Shown: positions 8,776-15,357 of the stretch, in pieces
Position numbering within the stretch: position 1 is the stretch's first letter
Layout of the letters: every line of letters begins with the position of its first letter
Assembly: GCA_028716765.1 (NCBI GenBank)
Contig: JAQUPC010000024.1
Span: 1-21,716, forward strand
Length of the DNA stretch: 21,716 nt
Direction of reading: 5' to 3'
DNA from: Alphaproteobacteria bacterium
Lineage (GTDB): Bacteria; Pseudomonadota; Alphaproteobacteria; UBA9219
Notes under the pieces: model-generated
What the model was told of the DNA's origin: nothing
Databases searched by the model: none
What the model saw: the letters and a program-made list of their open reading frames with translations, nothing else
Program-made: the position numbers and the translations under genes

Positions 8776-10941
8776 GTGATTTCCCTTCTTATTCAATCCC
8801 GTTTTTCGCTTTTGGCCCGTCTAGTAGATCGTATTGCCGCCGCCGTTTCCGGCATGTGGCGGGAGGAGAGGCCGCGTCTGTTTCTCTGGACGCCCGTTGT
8901 GATGGGAGTGGGCATCGGTCTTTATTTTTCCTGGCCGGATGAGCCGAATTTGGCGGTGGCCATCGGCATGGCGCTGGCGACCGGGATAATCCTTGCGGTC
9001 ATGCGCGGGCATGTGGCGGCGCGCGCCGTATTTCTGGTTTTTCTCGGCTTTGCGCTCGCGGCGTCGGCCAGCCGCGTTTACGGCACGCCCTTGCTCGATT
9101 GGCCGACGCGGGCGTCGGTCATAGAAGGCACGATCGCCGACGTTGAGCAGCATAAATCGGGCCGCCGCTTGTTGTTGGAAAACCTGACCATCGAACATCT
9201 GCCCGATCACCGGAAGCCGCGCAGGATCCGTATGGTCATGCCGCGCCGTCTCGACAAACAGGCGCCGGATATCAGGCCCGGCCAGCATCTTCAGGCCCTG
9301 GCCAAACTGATGCCGCTTTCGGAGCCGATGACGCCGGACGGCTTCGATTTCCGCCGCAACGCGTTTTTTCAAGGCATCGGCGCGACCGGTTATCTTTTGG
9401 GCCGCATTCGTGTGACGGAAAGCGGCGCGCAGGACGCATCGGGATACCGCGTCTGGTTCGCGCAGCTTCGCCAGAATATTCAGGCCGTCGTAAAACAGGC
9501 GATGACCGGCGACCGCGCCGGACTGGCCATCATCCTGCTGACCGGCGACAAAACGTTTCTCAGTCCGGAAACGACGGCGGCCATGCGCGGCATAGGCCTT
9601 GCGCATCTTTTGGCGATCGCGGGGCTGCACATAGGCCTTGTCGCCGGGGCCGTCTTTTTCCTGTCGCGCGCCCTTATGGCGCTTTTCCCCGCGTTGGCGT
9701 TGCGGTTCCCGATCAAGAAATGGGCGGCGGCGCTGGCGTTGTCGTCCATTTGTTTCTACACCTTGCTCGTCGGCGCGCCGGTGCCGACGCGCCGCGCCCT
9801 CGTGATGACGGGCATCGTTTTGATCGCCGTTATGCTGGACCGCATCAGCGTGTCCTTGCGCACGCTGGCTTTGGCGGCGTTCGTCATTTTGCTGTTGTGG
9901 CCGCAGATGTTGCTTCATCCGGCCTTTCAGTTGTCGTTCGCGGCGGTGCTCGGTTTGATTTCGGTCGGCGAATGGACGCGCCGCCGCGGCTGGCGGCTTT
10001 TTCCGGAGCGGGAAGGTTGGGTGTGGAATGTTCTGCGCCACATTGTCGAACTCGCGGGCATGTCCGTCGTGGCCACGTTGGCGACCCTTCCGTTCTGCCT
10101 TTATCACTTCCAGGAAGCCGAAGTTTACAGCGTTCTCGCCAATACGCTGGCCATTCCCCTGACCAGCTTTTGGCTTATGCCGGTTTGCGTTTTCGTTATT
10201 CTGCTGTGGCCGTTCGGGCTCGCGGCGTGGCCTTTGAAGCTTCTCGATCCCGGCGTCGGCATTTTGATCGGCCTCAGCCACAAAATCGCCGGGCTTCCCG
10301 GCGCCCATTACAGCCCCCCGCCGATGCCGGTTTGGCTCCTTCTTGCCGCGACGGGCGGCGCTCTTGTTTTTTGCCTTATGTCGGGGCGGCGGCGCTGGGT
10401 TGGCCTTCCGGTTATGCTGATCGCGATCGCTCTGGACTTTTTCCAACCCCGTCCTTCCGCTTTTCTGGCGCCTAAAGGCGAACAGGCCGGGTGGTGGCGC
10501 CGGGAGACAGCGGAACTTTTGATCACGAGCTATGACAAGCCCGACAAGTATTTGGCAGGCTATTGGGGCGAAAGGTACGGGTACAAGGAGGATAACATCC
10601 GTTATGTCCAGGCAGAGGAGGATGAGCCGCCGCTTTCTTGCGACGCTTCGCGTTGCGTATGGCGTGAGGGCTCGCAATCGGTGGCGTGGCTTGCGGATGC
10701 CGAAGCTTTGCCAAGAGAGTGCGCCGCCGGCCATGTTCTTCTTGTCAATTTCCGGAACTATGAAGGGTGCGGCGGGTCTTCCACAGCCGTTCTCACCAAA
10801 GCCTCGTTCCGGCAACACGGCGCGCACGCCATATATTCGACCGGGAATGGCCTCGAAATCCGCCACGCGCGCGAAGACCGCGCCCGCCGCCCCTGGAGCG
10901 TCGGCTGGCGGCCAAAAAAGAAAAACGGAGGTTTTTTATAA
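8776..10941 (+). CDS. comEC: ComEC/Rec2 family DNA uptake channel protein
   Basis: A polytopic inner-membrane protein of 721 residues. ComEC carries single-stranded DNA into the cytoplasm in natural transformation. Seen: two N-terminal membrane helices (about 38-95), an OB-like periplasmic domain with IEGTIADVEQHKSGRRLLLEN (DUF4131 region), the competence-domain core LTGDKTFLSPETTAAMRGIGLAHLLAIAGLHIGL ending near residue 288, then many hydrophobic helices to about residue 560. The C-terminal 150 residues lack the HxHxDH zinc motif of the metallo-beta-lactamase domain found in full-length ComEC, as in many alphaproteobacterial homologues. The start is a GTG with no clear Shine-Dalgarno; ATG 8854 is the next candidate. 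No other competence genes are in view. Confidence 0.9.
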   Translation: MISLLIQSRFSLLARLVDRIAAAVSGMWREERPRLFLWTPVVMGVGIGLYFSWPDEPNLAVAIGMALATGIILAVMRGHVAARAVFLVFLGFALAASASRVYGTPLLDWPTRASVIEGTIADVEQHKSGRRLLLENLTIEHLPDHRKPRRIRMVMPRRLDKQAPDIRPGQHLQALAKLMPLSEPMTPDGFDFRRNAFFQGIGATGYLLGRIRVTESGAQDASGYRVWFAQLRQNIQAVVKQAMTGDRAGLAIILLTGDKTFLSPETTAAMRGIGLAHLLAIAGLHIGLVAGAVFFLSRALMALFPALALRFPIKKWAAALALSSICFYTLLVGAPVPTRRALVMTGIVLIAVMLDRISVSLRTLALAAFVILLLWPQMLLHPAFQLSFAAVLGLISVGEWTRRRGWRLFPEREGWVWNVLRHIVELAGMSVVATLATLPFCLYHFQEAEVYSVLANTLAIPLTSFWLMPVCVFVILLWPFGLAAWPLKLLDPGVGILIGLSHKIAGLPGAHYSPPPMPVWLLLAATGGALVFCLMSGRRRWVGLPVMLIAIALDFFQPRPSAFLAPKGEQAGWWRRETAELLITSYDKPDKYLAGYWGERYGYKEDNIRYVQAEEDEPPLSCDASRCVWREGSQSVAWLADAEALPRECAAGHVLLVNFRNYEGCGGSSTAVLTKASFRQHGAHAIYSTGNGLEIRHAREDRARRPWSVGWRPKKKNGGFL

Positions 10942-11190
10942 GGTATATAGAATAACCTATACCAAGCACTACGTTCAAATACCTCATTTTTTTGCGCTGA
11001 AACGCTATTGCCACTGCCGCTCTAACCCTTGCCGGGTTTGGCGTTGCGGGCCTCCCCCTATACACTCCTTTACCCTTACCTATATTTTAAAACACCTGTA
11101 AGCAAAACGGGCCTGTGGAAAAATCCAAAAGCAAGGGAGGGAAAGGGCTAAAAAAGAAAGCGGAGTTCGCTACGCTCACAAGATTTTTTA

Positions 11191-11239
11191 GGGCCATAGG
11201 AAAAAGAATTAGGGTCAAATTTTTCCTTTCCTATTGCCC
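11191..11239. repeat. Imperfect inverted repeat upstream of the secreted Cys-rich gene
   Basis: GGGCCATAGGAAA (11191-11203) pairs with TTTCCTATTGCCC (11227-11239) at 12 of 13 positions across a 23-base loop. It lies five bases before the 17-bp direct repeat copy. It could be a structured leader, a terminator without a T-tract, or the end of a mobile segment; the sequence does not decide. Confidence 0.5.
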
Positions 11240-11243
11240 GGCC

Positions 11244-11260
11244 TTAAGTCAGCCCGAGCC
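11244..11260. repeat. 17-bp direct repeat, left copy
   Basis: TTAAGTCAGCCCGAGCC, identical to 11856-11872. In the right copy this sequence is the end of the TOPRIM remnant (codons for Arg-Leu-Gly-Leu-Thr-stop on the - strand). The flanks differ, so only these 17 bases are shared. Confidence 0.9.
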
Positions 11261-11314
11261 AAATATTGACTCTTCTGTAATATTCGGACATGAAGGACGG
11301 GCGTTTTTTCTTAC

Positions 11315-11319
11315 GGAGG
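11315..11319 (+). promoter_or_regulatory. Shine-Dalgarno of the secreted Cys-rich protein
   Basis: GGAGG, eight bases before ATG 11328. It sets the start directly before a signal peptide and rules out the longer open frame from 11115. Confidence 0.8.
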
Positions 11320-11327
11320 CCAAGCCC

Positions 11328-11822
11328 ATGCGCGCCCGTCTTGTTCTTGCCGCACTTGTTTTTATGAGTCTTTCTTTTCCGGCCTTGGCCGGGGGCAAGA
11401 TGCTGGGTTTGCCGTGCACTGATTTAGGTTCAACAACAATGGGGGATGATCGTACGACCCTTGTCGCCTGCATGCTCCTGTACTCAGACCCGTCGGCCAC
11501 AGGCGCAAACTGCACCCTCGCCGCCACCGTCGGCAATAGCTGCGTATGGAAGGCCATGTCAAGCGGTGGAGTCGCATCTATTACTTACTACTGCAATCTT
11601 TCTTCCGATGGTTATCTGCCTACCCCCAGTAATATATGCACTGACCATGGAGGTGCGCAGGGATATTGCCCTTCTGGCTTTAAGCAGATATATGCCCTCG
11701 GTTCCTGGGGCTTCTGCTACAGCCTCGGCTCCGGCCCCGGCTATTTTCGTCCGCCTGGGGGAGGGTGTTTCGGCGCATATGGCCTCGAAAATAATGGTGA
11801 GGCGTATCTGTGTTCCCAGTAG
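11328..11822 (+). CDS. Small secreted cysteine-rich protein, unknown function
   Basis: 164 residues. The start at 11328 follows GGAGG and opens a clear signal peptide: MRARLVLAALVFMSLSFPALA, with cleavage likely after Ala-Leu-Ala at 21. The mature part has ten cysteines (in PCTD, VACM, ANCT, NSCV, YYCN, NICT, GYCP, GFCY, GGCF, YLCS) and is rich in Gly, Ser, Thr and Tyr, as expected for a disulfide-bonded exported protein. The segment PCTDLGSTTMGDDRTTLVAC faintly recalls the C-...-D-...-L-x-x-C modules seen at the ends of some pilin-like or surface proteins, but I cannot name a family. It lies between two copies of a 17-base repeat and next to a TOPRIM-gene remnant, so it may have arrived by horizontal transfer. 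Confidence 0.75.
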   Translation: MRARLVLAALVFMSLSFPALAGGKMLGLPCTDLGSTTMGDDRTTLVACMLLYSDPSATGANCTLAATVGNSCVWKAMSSGGVASITYYCNLSSDGYLPTPSNICTDHGGAQGYCPSGFKQIYALGSWGFCYSLGSGPGYFRPPGGGCFGAYGLENNGEAYLCSQ

Positions 11823-11855
11823 AGTTTCGCTAAAATTGAGCCTTAAAACTTCTCG

Positions 11856-11872
11856 TTAAGTCAGCCCGAGCC
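11856..11872. repeat. 17-bp direct repeat, right copy
   Basis: TTAAGTCAGCCCGAGCC, exact copy of 11244-11260, 612 bases apart start to start. It forms the 3' end and stop codon of the TOPRIM remnant, the sort of position where site-specific or illegitimate integration leaves a duplicated gene end. Confidence 0.9.
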
Positions 11873-12272
11873 GGTATTTTAGGGCTTCATTCCAATCCTT
11901 GCCCGTGCCCGGCTCCGGCAGCATCCGGCGCACCTTGCGACCGGCAGGGGTAAGCGCCTCCACTTCGCCGGCCAGCTTGTGGCCGGCGTCATCCATATCG
12001 AAGGCCAGAATAATAATTGAGCCGTCCGGCATCTTTTCCATAGCACCACGCAAAAGCGCCGGTTGCTGAGGATTGAGAGCGCCGCCCGTGGACATGTAGC
12101 GGGAGCCGTCGCCCCCGTGGATCACCTGAAAGGAATAAGCATCAATGGCGCTTTCAGTGAGCACCAGCCAGAAATCAGAGGGCTTGACGACCCAAAGAGG
12201 CCTCGCCGCCCCTTCCCAAACCGCAACGACTCCGCTAGCGTAAAGCTTCCGTGTTATTAAATAGGTGTAACT
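11856..12272 (-). pseudogene. C-terminal remnant of a plasmid-type TOPRIM (DUF3991-associated) protein
   Basis: The frame is open for 138 codons but has no ATG; the longest start is GTG 12164 (102 residues). Upstream codons still read like protein (ASGVVAVWEGAARPLWVVKP, then SDFWLVLTESAID), so the gene is cut at its 5' end close to psd. Seen: the TOPRIM motifs TESAIDAYS (acidic Glu) and LAFDMDDAG (DxD), then LAGEVEAL, and KDWNEAL near the end. This matches the C-terminal domain of large relaxase/primase-like proteins on plasmids and integrative elements. The zinc-ribbon/N-terminal parts are absent. It is read toward the secreted-protein gene, and its last 17 bases are the right copy of the direct repeat. 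Confidence 0.8.
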
Positions 12273-12274
12273 TC

Positions 12275-12979
12275 ATGGCTTTTGGCAAAACAGCTTTCCG
12301 TATCCACCCCGCCGGATGGCCGTTTATCGGCCTGTTCGCGCTTGCAACGCTTGTTCTGGCGCTGTTCGGCTGGCCGTGGTTTTTCCTCGGCATCGTGCTG
12401 ACGGCGTGGTGCGTTTATTTTTTCCGCGATCCTGCGCGTGTGACGCCTTCCCGGACGGGGTTGATCGTAAGCCCGGCCGACGGGTGCGTCGTTTCCGTGG
12501 GCACGGTCATGCCCGACCCGGGCCTTGGCCTTGGCGGGAACCCGTGCGTCCGGATCAGCATTTTTCTTAACGTGTTCGACGTGCATGTGAACCGGTGCCC
12601 TGCGGACGGCAAGGTTTCGCATGCGGTTTACCGCGCCGGAAAGTTTTTCAACGCTTCGCTCGACAAGGCAAGCGCCGACAACGAACGCATGGCCCTGGCG
12701 ATCACCCTGACGGGCAACCATCCTTATGCCGGGCAGGGGCTCGGGTTCGTGCAGATCGCGGGATTGATCGCGCGGCGCATCGTTTGCACCGCGAAACTCG
12801 GACAGGACATAAAAGCAGGCGAGCGTTACGGCCTGATTCGTTTCGGCAGCCGGGCGGACGTTTATCTGCCATCGGGCCTTCAGCCGCTTGTGGCCGTGGG
12901 GCAGCGCATGATCGGCGGGGAGACCGTGCTTGCCGACTGTCTTTCGGCCGAGGCCGCGCGGCAAGGCGAAGTGCGGTGA
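12275..12979 (+). CDS. psd: Phosphatidylserine decarboxylase proenzyme (short, PSD-A type)
   Basis: Converts phosphatidylserine to phosphatidylethanolamine in the inner membrane. 234 residues, the size of the short bacterial/archaeal class. Seen: an N-terminal membrane hairpin (about 16-50) ending YFFRDPAR, then SPADGCVVSVG (66-76), FLNVFDVHVNRCPADG (97-112), NERMA, and the self-cleavage site RFGSR, with Gly191-Ser192; Ser192 would become the pyruvoyl group. ATG 12275 follows an AGGTG seven bases upstream; the open frame to GTG 12251 was not used. The TOPRIM remnant ends against this start, so the native promoter region of psd may have been replaced. pssA follows after a palindromic spacer. 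Confidence 0.95.
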   Translation: MAFGKTAFRIHPAGWPFIGLFALATLVLALFGWPWFFLGIVLTAWCVYFFRDPARVTPSRTGLIVSPADGCVVSVGTVMPDPGLGLGGNPCVRISIFLNVFDVHVNRCPADGKVSHAVYRAGKFFNASLDKASADNERMALAITLTGNHPYAGQGLGFVQIAGLIARRIVCTAKLGQDIKAGERYGLIRFGSRADVYLPSGLQPLVAVGQRMIGGETVLADCLSAEAARQGEVR

Positions 12980-13028
12980 TTTTATGATTCATCTTGTCAT
13001 TGTAAGGACGGGGTGAAACGAAAAAAAG

Positions 13029-13174
13029 CCCCTCTCCTCCCAACGGGAGGAGAGGGGTTTGGGGTGAGGTGGGGCTCAGCAAAACAGGCCGATTTCCACC
13101 TCACCTGCGAAAACTAAGGCGTTACTTTGTAACGCCAAGTTTTCGCTTCCTCTCCTCCTCGCGGAGGAGAGGGG
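13029..13174. repeat. Large compound palindromic element between psd and pssA
   Basis: Four nested pairings fill 146 bases: a perfect 13-bp hairpin CCCCTCTCCTCCC/GGGAGGAGAGGGG with a 3-base loop (13029-13057); arms GGTGAGGTGG (13063-13072) and CCACCTCACC (13096-13105); a hairpin CGAAAACT-GGCGTTAC-TTT-GTAACGCC-AGTTTTCG (13108-13145, small bulges); and a 10-bp hairpin CCTCTCCTCC/GGAGGAGAGG (13149-13172). The outer ends are also inverted copies of each other (CCCCTCTCCTCC and GGAGGAGAGGGG). This is typical of REP/MITE-like repeats and shares its plan with the tsaB element. It could also act on psd-pssA transcript stability. Confidence 0.9.
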
Positions 13175-13204
13175 TTGCAATTGACGGTTTTTTGAGGATA
13201 AGCC

Positions 13205-13987
13205 ATGCCCGAGACAATAGGCCGTATGAAAGACATGCCCCTTACGCGATTGTTGCCCAATATGCTGACGCTGCTGGCTTTGTGCTCGGGCCTGACGGCC
13301 ATGCGTTTCGCGTTGCTGGGGAAATGGCAGGAAGCCGTGGTGGCCATCGTTCTTGCCGCCGTTTTCGACGTTCTGGATGGCCGCGTGGCGCGGTTGCTGA
13401 ACATAGCCTCGAAGTTCGGAGCCGAGCTGGACAGCTTGTCGGACGTCATATGCTTCGGGGTTGCTCCCGGCTTTATGCTTTACCTGTGGGAGTTCCAGCA
13501 CGAGGAAACGGGGCTTGGGTGGATCGCCGTGCTGGTCTTCGCCGTCTGCACTGCCTTAAGGCTGGCACGGTTTAACACAATGCTTGAGGATCACACGTTA
13601 CCCGCTTGGACGAAAAGCTTTTTTACGGGTGTTCCGGCTCCGGCAGGAGCGGGGATTGCCCTTCTTCCGCTTATGCTCTTTTTGCGCTTTGGCGAGGCCG
13701 TGCAACCGCCGTCTTTTGTTCTGGCTATCTGGCTCATCATCGTCGGCGGCCTTATGGTCAGCCGCTTGCCGACATTGTCGATGAAAGGCCGTCGGGTCGC
13801 GCCGGTATGGGTGGCCCCCATCATGGCAGGATCGGCCCTTTTCGTGGCCGCGCTTGTCACCAATCCGTGGCTAACCCTTGCGGGCGCCGCCACGCTTTAC
13901 GTCCTGCTGCTGCCCTACGGCTGGTACAGCTACCGGAAAAAGCAACTGCAAGAGGAACAAGAGAAGGAATATGATCAAACAAGTTAG
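13205..13987 (+). CDS. pssA: CDP-diacylglycerol-serine O-phosphatidyltransferase
   Basis: An inner-membrane enzyme of 260 residues that joins CDP-diacylglycerol and serine to phosphatidylserine, the substrate of Psd. Seen: the CDP-alcohol phosphotransferase motif D-G-x2-A-R-x8-G-x3-D-x3-D, read as D58-G59, A62-R63, G72, D76, D80, and multiple hydrophobic helices (about 20-35, 43-57, 82-90, 97-112, 140-155, 165-180, 198-235). ATG 13205 has GAGGA six bases upstream. The last 17 bases overlap kdsA. The psd-pssA pairing is a standard alphaproteobacterial arrangement. The tail is charged (KKQLQEEQEKEYDQ) and cytosolic. Confidence 0.95.
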   Translation: MPETIGRMKDMPLTRLLPNMLTLLALCSGLTAMRFALLGKWQEAVVAIVLAAVFDVLDGRVARLLNIASKFGAELDSLSDVICFGVAPGFMLYLWEFQHEETGLGWIAVLVFAVCTALRLARFNTMLEDHTLPAWTKSFFTGVPAPAGAGIALLPLMLFLRFGEAVQPPSFVLAIWLIIVGGLMVSRLPTLSMKGRRVAPVWVAPIMAGSALFVAALVTNPWLTLAGAATLYVLLLPYGWYSYRKKQLQEEQEKEYDQTS

Positions 13988-14816
13988 CGTTCCGTTGCCC
14001 AAAGGCGGCAAGCTTACCGTCGCCAACGATAGAAAGCTTACGATCATCGCCGGGCCGTGCCAGCTGGAATCGCGGGCGCAGGCGCTGGAGATGAGCGCGG
14101 CGCTGGCCGAGGTGGCGGCGAAGTACAAGGTCGGCATCATTTACAAGTCGTCGTTCGATAAGGCCAATCGCTCGTCGCTGAACACCACGCGCGGAATCGG
14201 CCTGGAAAAAGCTTTGCCCATACTGGCCGAAGTGCGCGAAACGTCGGGGCTGCCCGTGCTGACGGATGTTCATGACGCTGCGCAGTGCGCGCCCGTCGCC
14301 GAAGCGGTGGACGTTCTCCAGATTCCGGCTTTCCTTTGCCGCCAGACGGATTTGCTTTTGGCGGCGGGCGCGACCAAAAAGCCCATCAACGTGAAGAAGG
14401 GGCAGTTTCTGGCACCGTGGGACATGAAAAATGTCGCCGCCAAGATCGCTTCGACCGGGAACGAAAAAATCCTTTTGTGCGAGCGCGGCGCAAGTTTCGG
14501 CTACAACACGCTGGTGTCCGATATGCGCGCGTTGCCGATCATGGCCGAAACGGGCTATCCGGTTATATTCGACGCGACGCATTCGGTGCAACAGCCCGGC
14601 GGGAAGGGCGAGAGCAGCGGCGGCGAGCGCCGCTTCGTGCCCATTCTGGCGCGCGCCGCCGTGGCGGTGGGGGTCGCGGGCGTGTTCATCGAAACGCATC
14701 CCGATCCGGATCATGCGCCTTCCGACGGGCCCAATATGGTGGTTTTCAAGGACTTTCCGGCGCTGGTCGAGATGCTGCTGGCCTACGACGGGCTGGCGAA
14801 AAGCCAAATGCCATAA
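13971..14816 (+). CDS. kdsA: 3-deoxy-8-phosphooctulonate synthase, metal-dependent type
   Basis: Condenses phosphoenolpyruvate and arabinose 5-phosphate to Kdo 8-phosphate for LPS. 281 residues, usual length. Seen: IAGPCQLES at 26-34, KSSFDKANRSS at 59-69, NVKKGQFLAPW at 140-150, DATHSVQQPGG at 201-211 and ETHPDPDHAPSDG. Cys30 in AGPC replaces the Asn of the E. coli-type enzyme, the marker of the metal-dependent class (as in Aquifex), together with His204 and the later Glu and Asp. ATG 13971 was chosen because GAAGGA lies just upstream and the protein then begins as in the family; the frame runs open upstream inside pssA. The 17-base overlap with pssA suggests coupled translation. Its isomerase partner kdsD lies 540 bases away. 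Confidence 0.97.
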   Translation: MIKQVSVPLPKGGKLTVANDRKLTIIAGPCQLESRAQALEMSAALAEVAAKYKVGIIYKSSFDKANRSSLNTTRGIGLEKALPILAEVRETSGLPVLTDVHDAAQCAPVAEAVDVLQIPAFLCRQTDLLLAAGATKKPINVKKGQFLAPWDMKNVAAKIASTGNEKILLCERGASFGYNTLVSDMRALPIMAETGYPVIFDATHSVQQPGGKGESSGGERRFVPILARAAVAVGVAGVFIETHPDPDHAPSDGPNMVVFKDFPALVEMLLAYDGLAKSQMP

Positions 14817-14894
14817 TGCGCTACCATCTTTCGGCCACAAATAAGTGAAAGTTTAAAATCGGGTCGGGTGGATGGATCTTAATGTTCCCAACTC

Positions 14895-14920
14895 GTCATG
14901 CGCGCAAAAGCGGGAATGAC
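14895..14920. repeat. GTCAT...ATGAC palindromic repeat unit
   Basis: GTCATGCGCGC-AAAA-GCGGGAATGAC, 9 of 11 pairs. It is a decayed copy of the widespread GTCATTCCCGC...GCGGGAATGAC hairpin found between genes in many alphaproteobacteria. It sits between kdsA and the small secreted protein, just before that gene's ribosome site. Confidence 0.65.
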
Positions 14921-14948
14921 ATGCCATGCTGAAGAATGGAGTTCCGGG

Positions 14949-15344
14949 ATGAAAAAACTAATCTTTACCGCACTTGCTTTCGTCTTGGCGCTCGGGGTTG
15001 TTCAACCGGCTTTTGCCCGGCCGCACCACTCGCATTTCGGCGTGTATATCGGCGGCGGCTATGGGCCTTATTGGGGCTCCTATGGTTATCCCTATCCGCC
15101 TTATTATCCTCCGCGAGCCATATATGTCCCGCCTCCTGTCGTCTATGCGCCGCCGCCGGTGGTCTACGCAGCGCCTCCTGTCGCAAGTGCCGTTCCGGCC
15201 GATCAGACCTCGCCAACGTATACGGACAGCTATGGCCGCACATGCCGCGAATATCAGGCGAAAAGTTCGATCGCCGGAGAGATGCGCGACGTTTACGGCA
15301 CCGCCTGCCTGCAGCCGGACGGTACGTGGCGGATCGTAAAGTAA
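14949..15344 (+). CDS. Small secreted Tyr/Pro-rich surface protein, unknown function
   Basis: 131 residues. ATG 14949 has GGAG nine bases upstream and starts a signal peptide MKKLIFTALAFVLALG with likely cleavage after Ala-Phe-Ala (23). A Gly/Tyr/Pro-rich stretch follows (residues 35-80, with three repeats of the PPPVVYA type), then a compact C-terminal part with two cysteines, Cys99 and Cys120: RTCREYQ...YGTACLQPDGTWRIV. That last block is like the C-terminus of RT0821/17-kDa-antigen-like surface proteins and may form a disulfide. No lipobox is seen, so it is probably periplasmic or outer-surface rather than a lipoprotein. A longer frame (start 14898) was not used since it adds no signal sequence. 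Confidence 0.75.
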   Translation: MKKLIFTALAFVLALGVVQPAFARPHHSHFGVYIGGGYGPYWGSYGYPYPPYYPPRAIYVPPPVVYAPPPVVYAAPPVASAVPADQTSPTYTDSYGRTCREYQAKSSIAGEMRDVYGTACLQPDGTWRIVK

Positions 15345-15357
15345 TCCTGTTTTGATC

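Larger units (their letters stand above)
10942..11327. other. 386-base gap with no supported gene; hairpins and one repeat copy
   Basis: AT-richer than the neighbouring genes. It holds a small palindrome GGTATA...TATACC just after the comEC stop (10942-10963), a 13-base imperfect inverted repeat (11191-11239), and the first copy of a 17-base direct repeat (11244-11260). A possible but poor promoter follows: TTGACT at 11266-11271, 17 bases, CATGAA. An open frame runs through from 11115 into the secreted-protein gene, but its first 71 codons look non-coding and the real start has its own ribosome site. Confidence 0.6.

Noticed and set aside
8821..10866. 681-codon open frame on the - strand
   Set aside because: Lies fully antisense to comEC; Arg/Gln-rich translation with no motifs, as expected of the opposite strand of a GC-rich gene.
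11115..11327. 71-codon N-terminal extension of the secreted Cys-rich protein
   Set aside because: A Shine-Dalgarno and a signal peptide start at 11328; the extension contains the inverted repeat and the 17-bp repeat and reads as non-coding.
13857..14840. 327-codon open frame on the - strand
   Set aside because: Antisense to kdsA and the end of pssA.
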